NCBI GenBank assembly: GCA_018881555.1
Contig: JACAXG010000231.1
Location: 62,001 to 126,000 of the forward strand
DNA length: 64,000 bases
Direction of reading: 5' to 3'
From: Amblyornis subalaris
Lineage: Eukaryota; Chordata; Aves; Passeriformes; Ptilonorhynchidae
Shown here: positions 12,287 through 25,011 of the stretch, piece after piece
Layout of the letters: the number at the start of each line of letters is the position of its first letter
Position numbering within the stretch: position 1 is the stretch's first letter
Translations under genes and position numbers: made by a program
The notes under the pieces: model-generated
Databases searched by the model: none
Told to the model about the DNA's origin: nothing
The model's input: the letters and a program-made list of their open reading frames with translations, nothing else

Positions 12287-15200
12287 CTTCACCTTCAATG
12301 AGCCTTTGATACTATTTCTCACACATTTCATTACAGTATTCATGGCTAAGGATCATCTATGCATATCCCTCGAATAGGCGGGATTGCTTTGTTATGATAT
12401 GGATGGGTGAGATTCACAAAAGCAGATTCCATCTAGGGAAGTTAGATTTTCTCTATAGTCAATGGAGACAAAGAAGGGCCTTCTGGAGTCAAAGACACTG
12501 AAAGTTAGATACCTTATATGGTTAAAGAAAAAAGATAATGGTCTTTCCACAGTTTATAAAGGAAATTAAGGGAAACTAGCCACCTCATCCTAGAATTCGT
12601 CTTTGTGGATCTCACTCTGTGTTAAACAGCTATGTTCTTGTATTTGCTCCAAAAGAAAGCAGGAGTGCATATCTTCCTGGTTTTTCATAGTTTCTTTGCA
12701 CTGCAAGGGTAGCAGGCACTTCTTCCTCCAGTTCCTTTAACGGTAAGCTTTGCAACAGAGTTATTTCCTTTGGGAAATTATTTTTGTTTTATATATTCCC
12801 CTAGGAATTTTCCATTTAGTAAAGAACATAATGTTTGGTTCATATTCTCATCACACAGCAGGTTCTCTTTAGTAGTTCTTCCCACAGGAATGGTGCTCAG
12901 TCATTCTCTCCAGTCTTATCATTCAACAACATGCCAGCTGTCTGCTTCCTTACAGGATCGATGGAGCTCAGGAAGTTAGTTCTACACCTGATGTGAGGTT
13001 TTATCTATTTTTATATATTTTTTACCATTAATTTTTGACAAGTGGCTCAGCATCACTCTAGAGGGAAGTGCTTACGTGGAACCTGTCTATGCAGTCTGAT
13101 TTCAGCTGTGTGCACCTGCAGTGTGAATCTCAAATGCCAGCCTTCTTATGGGCTCCTGATCAGACTCCAAGGCATTCATTGGTAACAGAGGAGGCAGCAC
13201 TGGAGGTGGTCCTGGAAAAGATATGATTATGAACCATTCATGAATATGAGTGAAACTAGACAAATGTTTTTCTTTAAGTTCCTATTTCTTATTCATTCAT
13301 GTTGAATTTTGCCNTCATTCATAACAAATCCTTCTTTCCCCGTCTTCGCTAGCCCAACAGATGCTAAAGGAAGAGAAGGTTCCTACTCTTTCAGAGGATG
13401 TAACTGTATAACTTAGGTCATGTTTCTAAGCTCCACCAACTTAAAAACATCAAAGTGAATTTGTTCTGATATTTGGCCAACTTATTTAGTCATCTCTCTA
13501 GACAAAACGTTTATCTGGATTTTTGGTCTGCAGTGTGGCTAGAATGTACGCTACCCAGATGTGTTTTCCTAACTTTGATGCAAGAGAATAGAGGAAACAT
13601 AAATACCCTTTTGAATACATCTTGTTATGGCCAGTAATAGTTGAAACTAAGTTAAAACTATTAGATTTGACTGAACCAGGGCATGAACTTCAGCTTTATT
13701 ACATCAGGGGAACAAGAAAAGTGTTTAAATTAAGTTTTAAATTAAGCTTTCTTTTTTTCCCCCCTAAGGAAAATCTTTTGTTATCAGAAAACCTATCTCA
13801 GCCAAAATCAGTAAGAACATTTGTTACTAATTTAGTGGGGTGTGTTTGCATCTGGTTGTATATTAGTGTTGAAAAGTGAGCTCTTTCCTGTTCTACATAA
13901 CTGAGGGGTACTATTTGTTGATCCAAATATTATGCAGTAGAATTATCCCTAAACTTCTGTTCAGACAATGAGGAGATTTTTCTAGATTTAAACCAGAGAA
14001 AGTTACAAGGTTAATTATCACGTTTTAGACACTGAAGTGTACCTGACGCTCTCTCTTCCCTCTGCTCCCCCATTTCTAGCAGCTACATGGGGAATCTTAG
14101 TCTTAGTCAGCAGGACTTAAAAAAGACTGTACATCTTGTCCCATCTCCTCCATAAACTCAGCTGCCTGTTAGAATAAAGGAGAAGTTGAGGAATCAGGTG
14201 CTTGCCTGGAAGGTTGTTGTCTAAAAGCATTAATCCGTGTGCATTTGATGGTAGGCTATTTGACACTTTTTCCTTCATGAAAAAAATGGCTTTCTTCTAG
14301 GAAGTGATGTTGAATTGAACTGTGAATCTTTTTGAGTGTTCCTCCAAAGACTTTTTAAAGGTGAGAGATTCTTCTCCTTTAACCTCTGGTGGCCTGAACT
14401 GTCTTGCTTTTCTGTCAGCGTGCTAGGGTAATAGGTGTTGAGGCTAGGTCAAAATGTGTGTATCTCAAAACTGGCAAGTGTGCCACACAGCTCTTCTTTT
14501 GGTAGAGAGTTGATGCTAAACATATTGTAAGGTGTTTCATTATACTGTTTAATAGCTCTTCCATCTTTTCATTAATTTTAAGGAAAAAAGCAACAGTGAG
14601 AGATACGAGTGGAGCTAGTAGTTGCCCTACTGAAAGTAGGTAAAAAGTCGTATTTCCAGAGACATGGGTGAAGGACTTTTGCCTATATTGCCAGTTGTGA
14701 ACTGGTTTTTTGTGACATTTCTCAAAGACTAAGAGGCTATAGTCACATCATTAAATAATGTATTTTGAAATGAAAGTTAGAAAGCCATATAGCTTCAGCT
14801 ATGTTTAGAAGNGCAGCAGGAGAAGACACAGAATGTTATGATTAGTAGTAAAGCCTCACTCCTGTAAGTATGTATGTGCATGTATAATGGGGCATTTACA
14901 TTATTGGAAACTAACCCATAGCCTATGGTGAAACATGATTACTTCATTAGAATAATCCTCTGATAAAATGATTTTTGCACTCTAAAATAATTACTACTTC
15001 TGTAGCTCATCTTATTTTGAACACAAAATGAACCAGTTTTGGGGACGAATGTTTTCTTATTTNCATTTTATTTTTTTTTGTATTTCTGGCTAACTCTTAC
15101 ATTTAACTGGCAGAATGCATTGCCTGAGTTTATTGTGTGGCTAAGGCAGGTGTGCATGTAAAGAAAACTGCACCTGGTTGTGTATCTATGGGCTTTGTGC

Positions 15201-16862
15201 TTGTGAATTAGCAGGGTTTTTCAGGTGGGAATTTTCTTAATTTGTCAGTTTGAGAGAAGAGAGTTAGAAGGTGCAGTTCCAGGTGTGCAGAAGAATGAGT
15301 ATCATTGGCCATTATCTGCAGCACAACGAATTTGATGACCTTAAAATATACGTTCTTTTCATCAACACCTGAAAAATTGCTGTTGAACACACTGTGATGT
15401 TACTTCAGGTGGTTTCTTTTTTTGTTTTCTTTCCGTAGATGAAGGATTTCAGGCAGGGATACGATAAACTCTTCGCTCTTCATTATCAGGATAAGTCTGC
15501 CTGCTGTGTTACTTGGCAGTTTTGGTGTTTCAATACTTGTCTTGCCCCCAGAAAATGAAACTACATCACTGAAAATAGTCATACCTATATGGCAGTAACT
15601 GTCCACTTAGAAGTTTAATATCATATGAAGTAGGATGCAGTTTGTAAAGGTTATTTCCTGGGTATTGTTGTGAAATTAAAGGGGTTTGTGTTGTACTTCA
15701 TCTGTGGAGAAATGCAAGAGTCTGCTTTGGATGAAATTTATTGTTAAGGCACCTCNCATGAACAATGAATTTTTACTTTCCAAAATGACTTCTTTTGAAA
15801 CCTTCTTTTTTTTTTTTTTTGCTAGTAAATCCAATAAGACTGGAACTTCAATCTCTTTGCTTAATTCTCTTCAAGGTTTATAAACTGTGTTTTTTGCCTG
15901 AGTTTTACAAAACCTGCATTTCATCATGATGTTCCTCTGTTTTGAAATGGTTATGTCTCTTTCAGTAAAAAAAAAAAGAAGACATTATGGAAAACTTGTA
16001 ATTCAAAGGCAAAGTATTCTAGAAAGCAATTCTTATGTTTTGTGACCTTTGCACTTTGACTTGAGAAGCTTGTTTTATTTCCAAATGTACTGGCATGTGT
16101 TTGCAAGATTTTACTGAAAATAGAGAAATTCTATAAATTGTCTCAAAATAGAAAAGTAATTTTAATGAGAGGACCTGAAATTAGTGTTATAGTTATGTCT
16201 GAGCTTTTAATTACCCTGCCATCCATTTTTTGTGATTGCTATGTTTAGAATTTNTTTGCAGAGTGTGTAATTTTAATTTAATCATTCTTAGTCTTACTTT
16301 TTAATCATAGACACGGTATTAGCAACCACAATGTTTTTTAATCACTTAAAATTATATACAAGCTCAACTTGAATGGAGAGCTTTGGAAATTTCTTCAGGT
16401 GGTTCAGTATAAAGTGGAAATGCCAAAATTGCAAGTGGGATTGGCAGTGGCTTGGAATTCAGCTTAAAACTTCACTGTCTTGACTGGCTTGCTGAATTGT
16501 TTGATGTTGATACTTTTATTGCTAAAGGTGTTGGAATAGAATTTGCTGGAATGGCTTTGTGTTCCTTTAGANGGATAGCAAAATACCTATATTATGTGTT
16601 ACTTGGATTTGTTTTTATTATTCTTTGCAAGAGGTGTTTGTCAACATGTTTTTGTTTTCCATATTACAATAAGATATGAATATGAAATGAAGCCGTTCTA
16701 GGATGTGTTTTACTCTGTGTACTTTCTGGGGAGCAAAAATTTGTGGATTTATTCTAGATTTCTAAAACTACACTCATCACCTGATATCTGACATGCTGCA
16801 AATGCTTTTTTTCCCCACTAAGTATGTATGACTGATGACAATGAGAGTAGTGGTCTTTGATA

Positions 16863-16915
16863 GGATGAAATCCTGCCTTTACTGAGTCAATTCAGTGCTC
16901 CCACTGGAGTTAACA
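16863..16915. repeat. Degenerate short interspersed repeat, copy 1
   Basis: The segment begins GGATGAAATCCTGCC and includes GTCAATTCAGTGCTCCCACT and GGAGTT. This arrangement resembles 61581-61650 and, more loosely, 57880-57955. The shared core (GGATGAAATCCTG, then a CATTGACTT-like or reverse-complement block, then GGGAGTTTT) suggests an old, partly palindromic dispersed element found in amniote genomes. Assignment to a named family is not possible here. Confidence 0.35.
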
Positions 16916-17772
16916 AATCCTTGATTTAACCCATAGAGCTTCACTGTACATAAATGTTTGCGGAAGTACCATCTAATGTGTTTGTCTTGATTTCTTGGCT
17001 GTTCATTGTGCTGATAGGCAATTAAAATTTTTCAGGTTGAGGCTCCTGTTTTTTAAACTNTTTCTTTAGGTCCATAGCTAATTTTAACATACAAAGCTTG
17101 CAACTTCAGCTGTTTAAAATTTGTTCCTTTATTGTAAAATTTTTTTAGTCACTACATAATGCCATGTATTTGGTGATACAAACCAAGCTATCCACCTCTC
17201 TGGCTCCATTTAGCTCATTTGGCTATATTTTTTATCCATTGCTGCCAATTCAACCACAGCCTCACACTGAAACTCTGTCTTCAACATTCATTGACTATCA
17301 CAGATTCTGTGACATATCTCTGTTATTTAGAACATCCCTTTGCTTAAATAGAACTTTTGTTTTGAAGGGATAAGTAAAGGATTTATTGTAACTCACTGTA
17401 TTCTTGGGTTTTATGTAATTTGTAACAGATGTTACTTCATTTGGATAAGCTACTAATTTTATAACTCCACTTTTAGATTTGGATTTTATAATGTAGAACT
17501 TACTTCTAAGTATTGCAAAGTATCATATATATTTTGGAACATGTTTGTAGCCTTCTTTCAATAATATTTTTCCCCCTTTGGTATTTAATAGTTGTACCAA
17601 GGAAGAGTTGGTTACTTTTACTTACTTTTGCAGTTTCTCATNTGCAAAACTGCTTGCAATATTTACTTGTGCATAGGCCATTGAGAGGAGGTGTCAAGTA
17701 TTTAAATAATCATCTATGTATTGTTACTATTGACCATATTAATTGATCTGGTGTCTCAAAAATGCTAAACCC

Positions 17773-17808
17773 TTAAAAAAAAAAAGAAAAAAAAGAAACA
17801 CAAAAAGC
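17773..17808. repeat. A-rich low-complexity tract
   Basis: Runs of A interrupted by single G and C residues. No upstream retroposed body is recognisable, so it is listed as low complexity and not as a retrotransposon tail. Confidence 0.7.
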
Positions 17809-20800
17809 CAAATGCACATGAAAAGAGACAAATAGAGATAAGTATATTAATCAAGTTAAAATAATCTTAACTAATCTTAACTGTAATACTTACTGCAGGT
17901 GGGACACCAGAGGCAAAAGGAATTCCTCATTTCTGTTCCTGTGGCTTTACACAAGGGAGCCCAGATAATGATGGGCAGCAGTATAAAACACTAAGATGTG
18001 TTTAAATAGACAGTAAACTGGCAACAGTGATGTGAACAAGCAGGTCTTTGCCACTACATTAGTATTGCTAAGACAGAAAAAAATTCAAAATAGATTTATG
18101 CACATGAAGAACCACATGTTTACAATGAAAGGAACATAAATTTGCTTCCTTCAATCAGACTGTACTAATTTAAATTAGAGCTAACCAGGTAGTCTTCATG
18201 CTTGGATTTTACTGGCATAGATTGTTTATATATTTAGTCCAGACAAATTAGAAAATTCCTATGTAACAAGGTGACATTGATCTATCAGGATTTTAATTTG
18301 GGTTTAAATGTATTAGCAATCAAGTACTTTTGGATAATGCACTCGGGTGTCTGGGGTTCTGAACCCACTAAATATTTTGCAGTAATTTAAAAAAAAATTT
18401 CTAGTTAGACTACAATAGTGTAGATAAAAACTGGAGGGAGAGAGACTTCTGAAGTCAGAGCCTGTTTTCTTATTGAGTATTTTAAAGAGGAAAAATTAAA
18501 AAGTTGGAGACTTCTTTTTCCTTTTGAACTGAATATACACATACTACTATACTGCTGTATAGCTAACATGATAGTTACTTTATCCCAAAAGACTTTCTTA
18601 CTGACATCATTGTCACTAGTTCCCGAAAGAACTAAAAATTTCCGTGGCAATATTCCACTATGACTTTGGTTTTGTGAAGGTAAGACACAGCCTTGATGTG
18701 GGTGAAGTTTCAAAAGAGGATTCTGAATTTAAACNATACCTACATTTGGCTCCTTTAGAATGTTTGAATTGACTGTCATTATAATGTGCAGCCTATGTTA
18801 TGCTTGTAGACGATATTGCTTTGTGGCAAAATCTAATTTAGAAAGGTGCAGTAGAGCCATTAATGATAATTCTGCCATGGAAGTAACAGAAGAAAACAAA
18901 ACCACACAACTTCCCTGACAGCCTTTAGTATTTTTTTAATCTAACTCTTTGTTTCCAGAAGCACAGATTGTTATAGTAATTACTCATGATGACTTCATGT
19001 TCATCAAGTGAGGCAGTAGGTTTTCAGGAGGTAGCTGTGTGCATCCAGATAAAGCATGGCTCCTTATGCTGCACTGTCTTTTGTCTGCTGTCTTCTCTGA
19101 TCAAGGCCATGCTGAGCTTCACTTGAAAGTTGAGTATTCGGTGTCTAGTGAATTGATGCTTTGTTGTCATCATGGTGGTCCTGTGCCACAATTTTAAAAC
19201 TGCAGTCATGGTTAGCGCCAGCTGAGACATTCCCATAAGAGTCGGGTAATTGTGGCCTGAGGTACTTAATCCCAACGTGTGCTCTTGCGTCCCCGCTGCA
19301 GCGCTGTGGGAACGCCACGGCGTTTAGAAGTGCCCCCTTGTGAGGGGGGCATGGTTATTCTTCCTGGTGATGGAGTGTTTGATAAAGATCGTGCTCTGAC
19401 ATGGATATCTCTGCCCGCATTCCATAAAGCTTTAGTCACCTGTCAAAAGCTCTGTGCACAATGACTGTTGAGTGAGATGGTCTGCACAGGGAATCAGGCT
19501 GCTAATCACTATTTCTTTGTGTTGGAAACTACTTTGAGACTTGCCTGTTTAAAAAACCAAGTAGTGTACTTCTAGAATAAGGGATATTAAGAACTTTAAA
19601 CATTAAGGTAAACAAAGGATCTTGAGAAAATACTGATTTGACTTCAAATACTTACAAATCCTATGTGAATTAAGATATACAATGGAGACTTCTTTAAACC
19701 ACACACACAAACAATTCCATTAGATCTTGTTTTAAATTTGTCAATTGAGTTGTATTTTCCTTCTCTGAAATGGAGGGGAAAGGGTGAGACTAGTAGTAAA
19801 TGTCCTGTGGCAATAGCAGTGAGAAAGCAGTAATGAGCATTTCTCAGTTCTCAGTTTTTTCCTGCTTTATATTCATTAACATTCTGCTTTATGAAAATTG
19901 AATTCTGCTTAAAAATAGTTGTAAGGGGTTGGATTGATTAACTTCCTTGCACTAAATTATTCCATAACAATTGCCAAAAGAGACCTGTGAGCTTCATCAT
20001 CCCTGTGTTCATTTCAGAATAATTAAATTTCTGATGTTATTTTTCATATTTTAACAAATTTTTCATAGAAGACTTGCTCATAAGTGCTATGGTGGAAATG
20101 TAAAGGNATTCTGTGTTCCTTAAATGCCAAAATTCTGTTATCTTCAAACTTGATTTCTGCTAAAAATAAAGTTAATTCAAAATTACTAGAAGCTGAATCC
20201 AGTGTGTTTGAAGTAGATGAGTATAAGACTAATTGGCTAATTTTTTACCAGTGAGGAATAGTTTTTTGGCTTTTTTTTTTTTCCCTTATGTTTAAACAAA
20301 AAAAGAAAACCAAATTGTCTGTCGCTTTTCCTATTCTCCATTTTAGGATATGGCATAAAACCTGGCAGAGTTTTCAGTCCCAATGGTGTTGGGGGCAGCA
20401 AGAAAATATACCACCAACTCAAAAGAAAGCTCCTTGGAACTTCATGCTCAGTGCTTGCCCTTTACTTTTTTAAAATTTTCTTCAACTTCCCATCCAGCTA
20501 AGAAGAAAGCATTTTTGTATTTTTGGAATGGTGTTTTTACTTGTATTTTTTTGTATTATTAGAATAAGCCTGGGAGAGTCATTATTATGGTCGTTATTGC
20601 CTCAAGAAATTTGTCTGCATGTACAGTTGTAATGTTGCAAGCCTTTTTAAGAGGCATTACTAATTTTGAAGTTATTACTGTATTTTAAACGATGCCCTAA
20701 AAATATACATAAACACTAGTGATAGAGAACTCTGATTGGTTTTAAAACTTGCATCACTAATAGTTTACAGTTTTCAAATGCTTGACGTCTTTCAAGGCCT

Positions 20801-23800
20801 ACTGAGCAATGAAATAAGCATGGAGAGGCATCTTTCTGCTTGAACACTTAAGGCTGAAAACATGAGAAATGCTCCATACTTCGAAATCAGTGCAGTCAAA
20901 TCCTTGTAATAGTGTTGAGGAATGAAGTTCTCAAAATTATAAAAAACTTCCGTATTTCAGCTCTACCTTTGCAACTGTGAATATGGAGTTTAGTAAAAAT
21001 CTTAAACGTGATCTTTATTTAAAGGGTAGTTCTTTTTGTTTTTTACAATAAGCTTTCATTAATACCTTAACTGGCCTTCGCTTTTCTGTAGGTATGTGTA
21101 TTGGAACAGAGTATAAGTCTGTTCAGAAAAATGTGAAAAAGAATGTAAATTGAAAGCAAGTTTTGATCAGTTATAAAAATATATATTCAATATCATACTT
21201 CCAAACCATTTCAGTATCTCTTAAATCTTTCCTGCATCACTTTCCTTTCTTTCCTAACTTTTAGAAAGTTTAAAAAACTTATTTTTAGTTTCTTTGTTTG
21301 AAAACTTCGTGATATTAAAAAGGGTGAAAGAAAAATGTTAAATAGGCAATGACAGCTCTTATGCAACATAGATGGACTTTTTACTCAATAGTTTCCAGTT
21401 GGTCTAAAATCTTTATGTGTAAGGTACATTTGAGACTGCCATTTGCAATGTATTTTCCTATCTATCCTGTGAAAAAGCGAGAGTNGGAGTGGTTTTCTTT
21501 TTTTATATAACTTTGGATCTATTTAGAAAGATGATAAAATATATCAATATATCAAGCAGAGTGAACAGCTACTGCAAGAACTGAAAATAAAATTGGGAAA
21601 TTATGGAGAAATCACGATTGAGTCTGAAGAGACTAGGATCTCAAATTGCAAAGGATACAGATCCTTTATCTCCCTCAACTATTGTTAAATATAATCAGAG
21701 ATGTTCACGTGAAAATAAAATAATTAAAAATATGAATGTCATGTTTTTAGAACTTACTCATCCTTAAATTCTGAAAGATTTTGAATGAAGAGCCCCAGAA
21801 CACTTCTAAAATTTATAGCTGATGTCCTAGGAGATTTTTAGAGTAACTTTTCGCTGTGAGGCAAGATTTCTTTTTCTTCCCGCTTTTGTCAAGTATTTAC
21901 TGTGTAACCATGTATTGTCAAGTTATCTTTAGTCTTGAGGCTTTTTAAAAATTGCTACTTCTGTGCATGCCTACATTATAGTGTGGTTATTCATATTGTA
22001 TTGTCCTGGATATTCCAGATCTCAGAAAGCGGTATCAGGTCACTTTATCTGTTAACAGAATAGTTAGTACTTATAAATGTTTTTTCCCCTTCCTTGGTTT
22101 TTCTGCAAGTGTAAAGTAGGACTTGCGTATATATGCAGTTATCTAAAGATTTAATTGCTATGTGTTTAAATGATCTGCAATACTGAAAGACTGCACCTCT
22201 CCTTTAGAAACTGAGGTCTACCACTTGTATAATATTTGTCTTGTATTATTATGTATGAGAACTGTAGAATTTTGTGCCANAGACAAAATTTTTAATAGTT
22301 ATTCTTCTTAGGGGTTTTTATGAAACTACTTTCAAAGTAGGTTATAGGCTTAGTACACTAGGCATTGTTTGAGAGTACTGGTGTGTGTGTTACCTCTATA
22401 GCCTATGAAAGGGTGAGAATCTCCTTTGTTCATGGCTATGAAATGGGAAGAAAACGTATCCTAAAATGAAGGATCCTTAAGGTAAAAGGTCATGCCAGTT
22501 ACTTTATGCTGTTTATGTTTCTGAAGTATGTAGTAGACTCTGTTGAAATACAGCACAGAGTGAGCCTGGGAATTTATTAAGGACTCAGTCTAGTGAGTGG
22601 CCTTTGCCTTTGCTGTGTAAGTGGTGTTCAGGCAGTTGTCACACAAGCGTAACTCTATTTGCCTGCATCTTCAGCAAAATTAATATCATCTGAGCATTAT
22701 CAGTAATAGGGTATGGGTAGCTTGCCAGTAATTCTGCATTGTACTATCCTGTCCAGTGACAACATTATAGGAAACATACCGGTGAATGAGCACACCTCAT
22801 CAGTGTGTTGAATTCATCTTCATTCCTTGTTCTTCCCAAAGTTTTCAATTGTGTATTGGACAGGTAAAGTGATTAGATATTTGAAGGCCCCTGTTAGACT
22901 GAGGAAGATTTTACTGTTGTTGCTTGTCTCCTCAGAAAGATGAAGCTGTATGGTGCATACAACTACCGGTTACAGGGGTCAGGTACAGCTGATGCAGGTT
23001 GCTACGTAGTGTTGTGTTTGTTATATGGCTTTGTCACCCATAACTCTTTTAAAGTGACTGTGATGTGGAACTTCACCTTGTGTAGAACATGAGGTGTGGA
23101 AAGCATCAAGGCTTTGGTCAGAGCAAATTGAATGCCAAGAGAAATACATCAGGAGACATGTCGGTGATATCGTTGCTCTTCTCTGACCAAAGAGTGTNGT
23201 GTTGGTTTTCACTGCTTGGGATTAATTTCTCGGTTCTCCTTCACGTGGTTAGCTGGGGTTTTTTGTTTGTTTGTTTTGTTACTTGGCTCTGATTTGTGTA
23301 GTGTTTGGACGCATGGGTGTCCTGTGGGTTCTCTGCTTTATTTGGAAAGATTACATTTTAAAATCTAAAACAAAAGCTATCAACACATTTTGTTCGAAAT
23401 GTTTCTTATTTATAGTTCTCTAAAATTCTGCTTTCTTTATCTTCTCAGTCACATGGGACGTTGGAGGGAACACACACACATCTCTAATGCCAGCATTGCA
23501 GATTAAAAATAGTTTTCCTCCACCAAATGCTAACAGCTGGTTGGCTTTCTTTCCCTGCTGAAGATGCATCATACAGTATTGTCGTTTTCTAGCTGTTGCC
23601 AAAATATTAATGGATTAGAATCTGCAAGTTTTACTTTGTAAATTCTCTAGTAATACTAATTACACTTTAACTGCATTTCTGGGAGGCTTTTCACAACTCC
23701 AGTTAAGCACCTGTTACCCCATCTTGCAGATAAATAAACAGAAAGTGGTCGAGAGAGGTGCTCTGTGTTGATTTTAATGACAATCAGACAATCAGCGCTT

Positions 23801-24828
23801 CTGTAAGCCAAGTATTCTTTGGGCAGCGCGAAGATGTAGTGGCATTCTTGAGAACAGGTNTCCTAAATTGTGCTCCCCCGGGATAAACCCCAACCTTTGT
23901 TCCTTGCCCTTACTTGTAGTACTTCAGCGCAAATACTGTGGAAAATCTCATCATATTGACATTATAGCGATTGCCTATTGAAATCATCGTCATCTTCTCT
24001 TTTCACCATTGATGGAAAATGCCTAAACACTCTACCTCAAGAAAGAAGACACTTACAGCTATATTTTTCAAAATATCATTTTTTAATGCTCTGAGTGGAC
24101 AGTATTTTATAAAATGACAAGTTATTTCTGAACCGAGTAGAGTATCATATAATAGCTTTTCTGTTTTTCCCCATCTTGAAGTACTCAGCAAAAGTGTCTT
24201 ACCATATTAGAAGAAGTGAATCTGTTACTTCATTTTATTTTGAAAATTCTTTCATAATGTCTGGCACTTAAAGTGGTATTGCCTTCATATACGTGATTCA
24301 TAATGTTTACATTTTGGCATAAAAGCTGAAGTAACTAGTGCAAAACATGGAGAGACACGAGAGTTAATAACAGATGGCAGTTATGTTCCAATGGAAATAA
24401 TTATATACTGCCTTTTTAATAGCATAAAATCAATTTGTTGTTTTTGATTAACACAGGAGGCGTTCTGGTCATAGGGAGATTAGTGTCTTGTGTGGTATAA
24501 ACCTGAAAGTTTGTTGTCATGTATTAAGTGATATGATGGGGATTAATTTCAGGAATGCCTTAAAATGTGCTCTAAACAAAGTCCTTTCTACAGTGATTGT
24601 ACTAGATAGATTAATCCTATTACTATATGGACTTGAAATTGCCTTGAGTATGCAAAAGAAAAATCTAGATAAATGATAGCTCATTTAATACTCTGTGGTT
24701 TGTGTTTATGGAAAACAGAATTCCTCAGGATCTTCTAAAAGAAAACAAGNGTGTGCCAAAGGTAATTTCAGTGATGAGTCTTCATGGATGGTAAAATTAT
24801 ATTTAACAGATGTTTGTAATTTTTGCAG

Positions 24829-25011
24829 GTAATAGCTCTAGCAGATGCAGCAGAAGAAAATCAAGCCAACATGTTCCAGGCATTTGCAAAGTTGAAAAGT
24901 GCCACCCATCTGGTGATTATGCTGATTAGTTTGTGGCAGAAGCTCAGCACTGATCAAGTTGCTATTTTGGAAGCTACGTTTTTGCCCTTAGCAGAAGATA
25001 CACAAGAGCTG
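24829..25011 (+). CDS. Internal coding exon of an unidentified host gene
   Basis: A T-rich tract ending in TTTTTGCAG precedes the exon, and GTAAGA follows it. The 183 bases between encode 61 residues with no stop, starting VIALADAAEENQ and ending LAEDTQEL; both boundaries are phase 0. The peptide is rich in Ala, Leu, Glu and Gln, and alternates hydrophobic and polar residues as in amphipathic helices. It has no transmembrane segment and no catalytic motif I recognise. That fits an internal piece of a large helical scaffold, but this is inference. In genomic sequence the frame runs on into the intron for eight codons to a stop near 25033, as expected for unspliced DNA. The next well-supported exon, 47268-47490, also starts in phase 0, so the two could be joined directly across a 22 kb intron. 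The gene identity is unknown to me. Confidence 0.8.

Larger units (their letters stand above)
12295..24828. other. Non-coding stretch upstream of the first supported exon
   Basis: About 12.5 kb with no supported exon and low GC. Small features inside it are an A-rich tract at 17773-17808 and one copy of a degenerate interspersed sequence at 16863-16915. A somewhat GC-richer patch lies at about 19270-19490. Several short frames can be drawn on both strands, but none has a clear splice-site pair and recognisable protein. It is probably intron of the host gene whose exon begins at 24829. Confidence 0.5.

Noticed and set aside
11862..12377. Several overlapping frames on both strands in the minisatellite
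   Set aside because: They are periodic by-products of the repeat units and do not resemble genes.
15400..15606. Protein-like frame on the minus strand (SFSGGKTSIETPKLPS region) after a TTTTCAG acceptor-like site
   Set aside because: The plus strand of the same segment also gives a protein-like frame after CTTTCCGTAG. No donor is clear on either strand and the phase context is absent, so coding status is undecided and not called.
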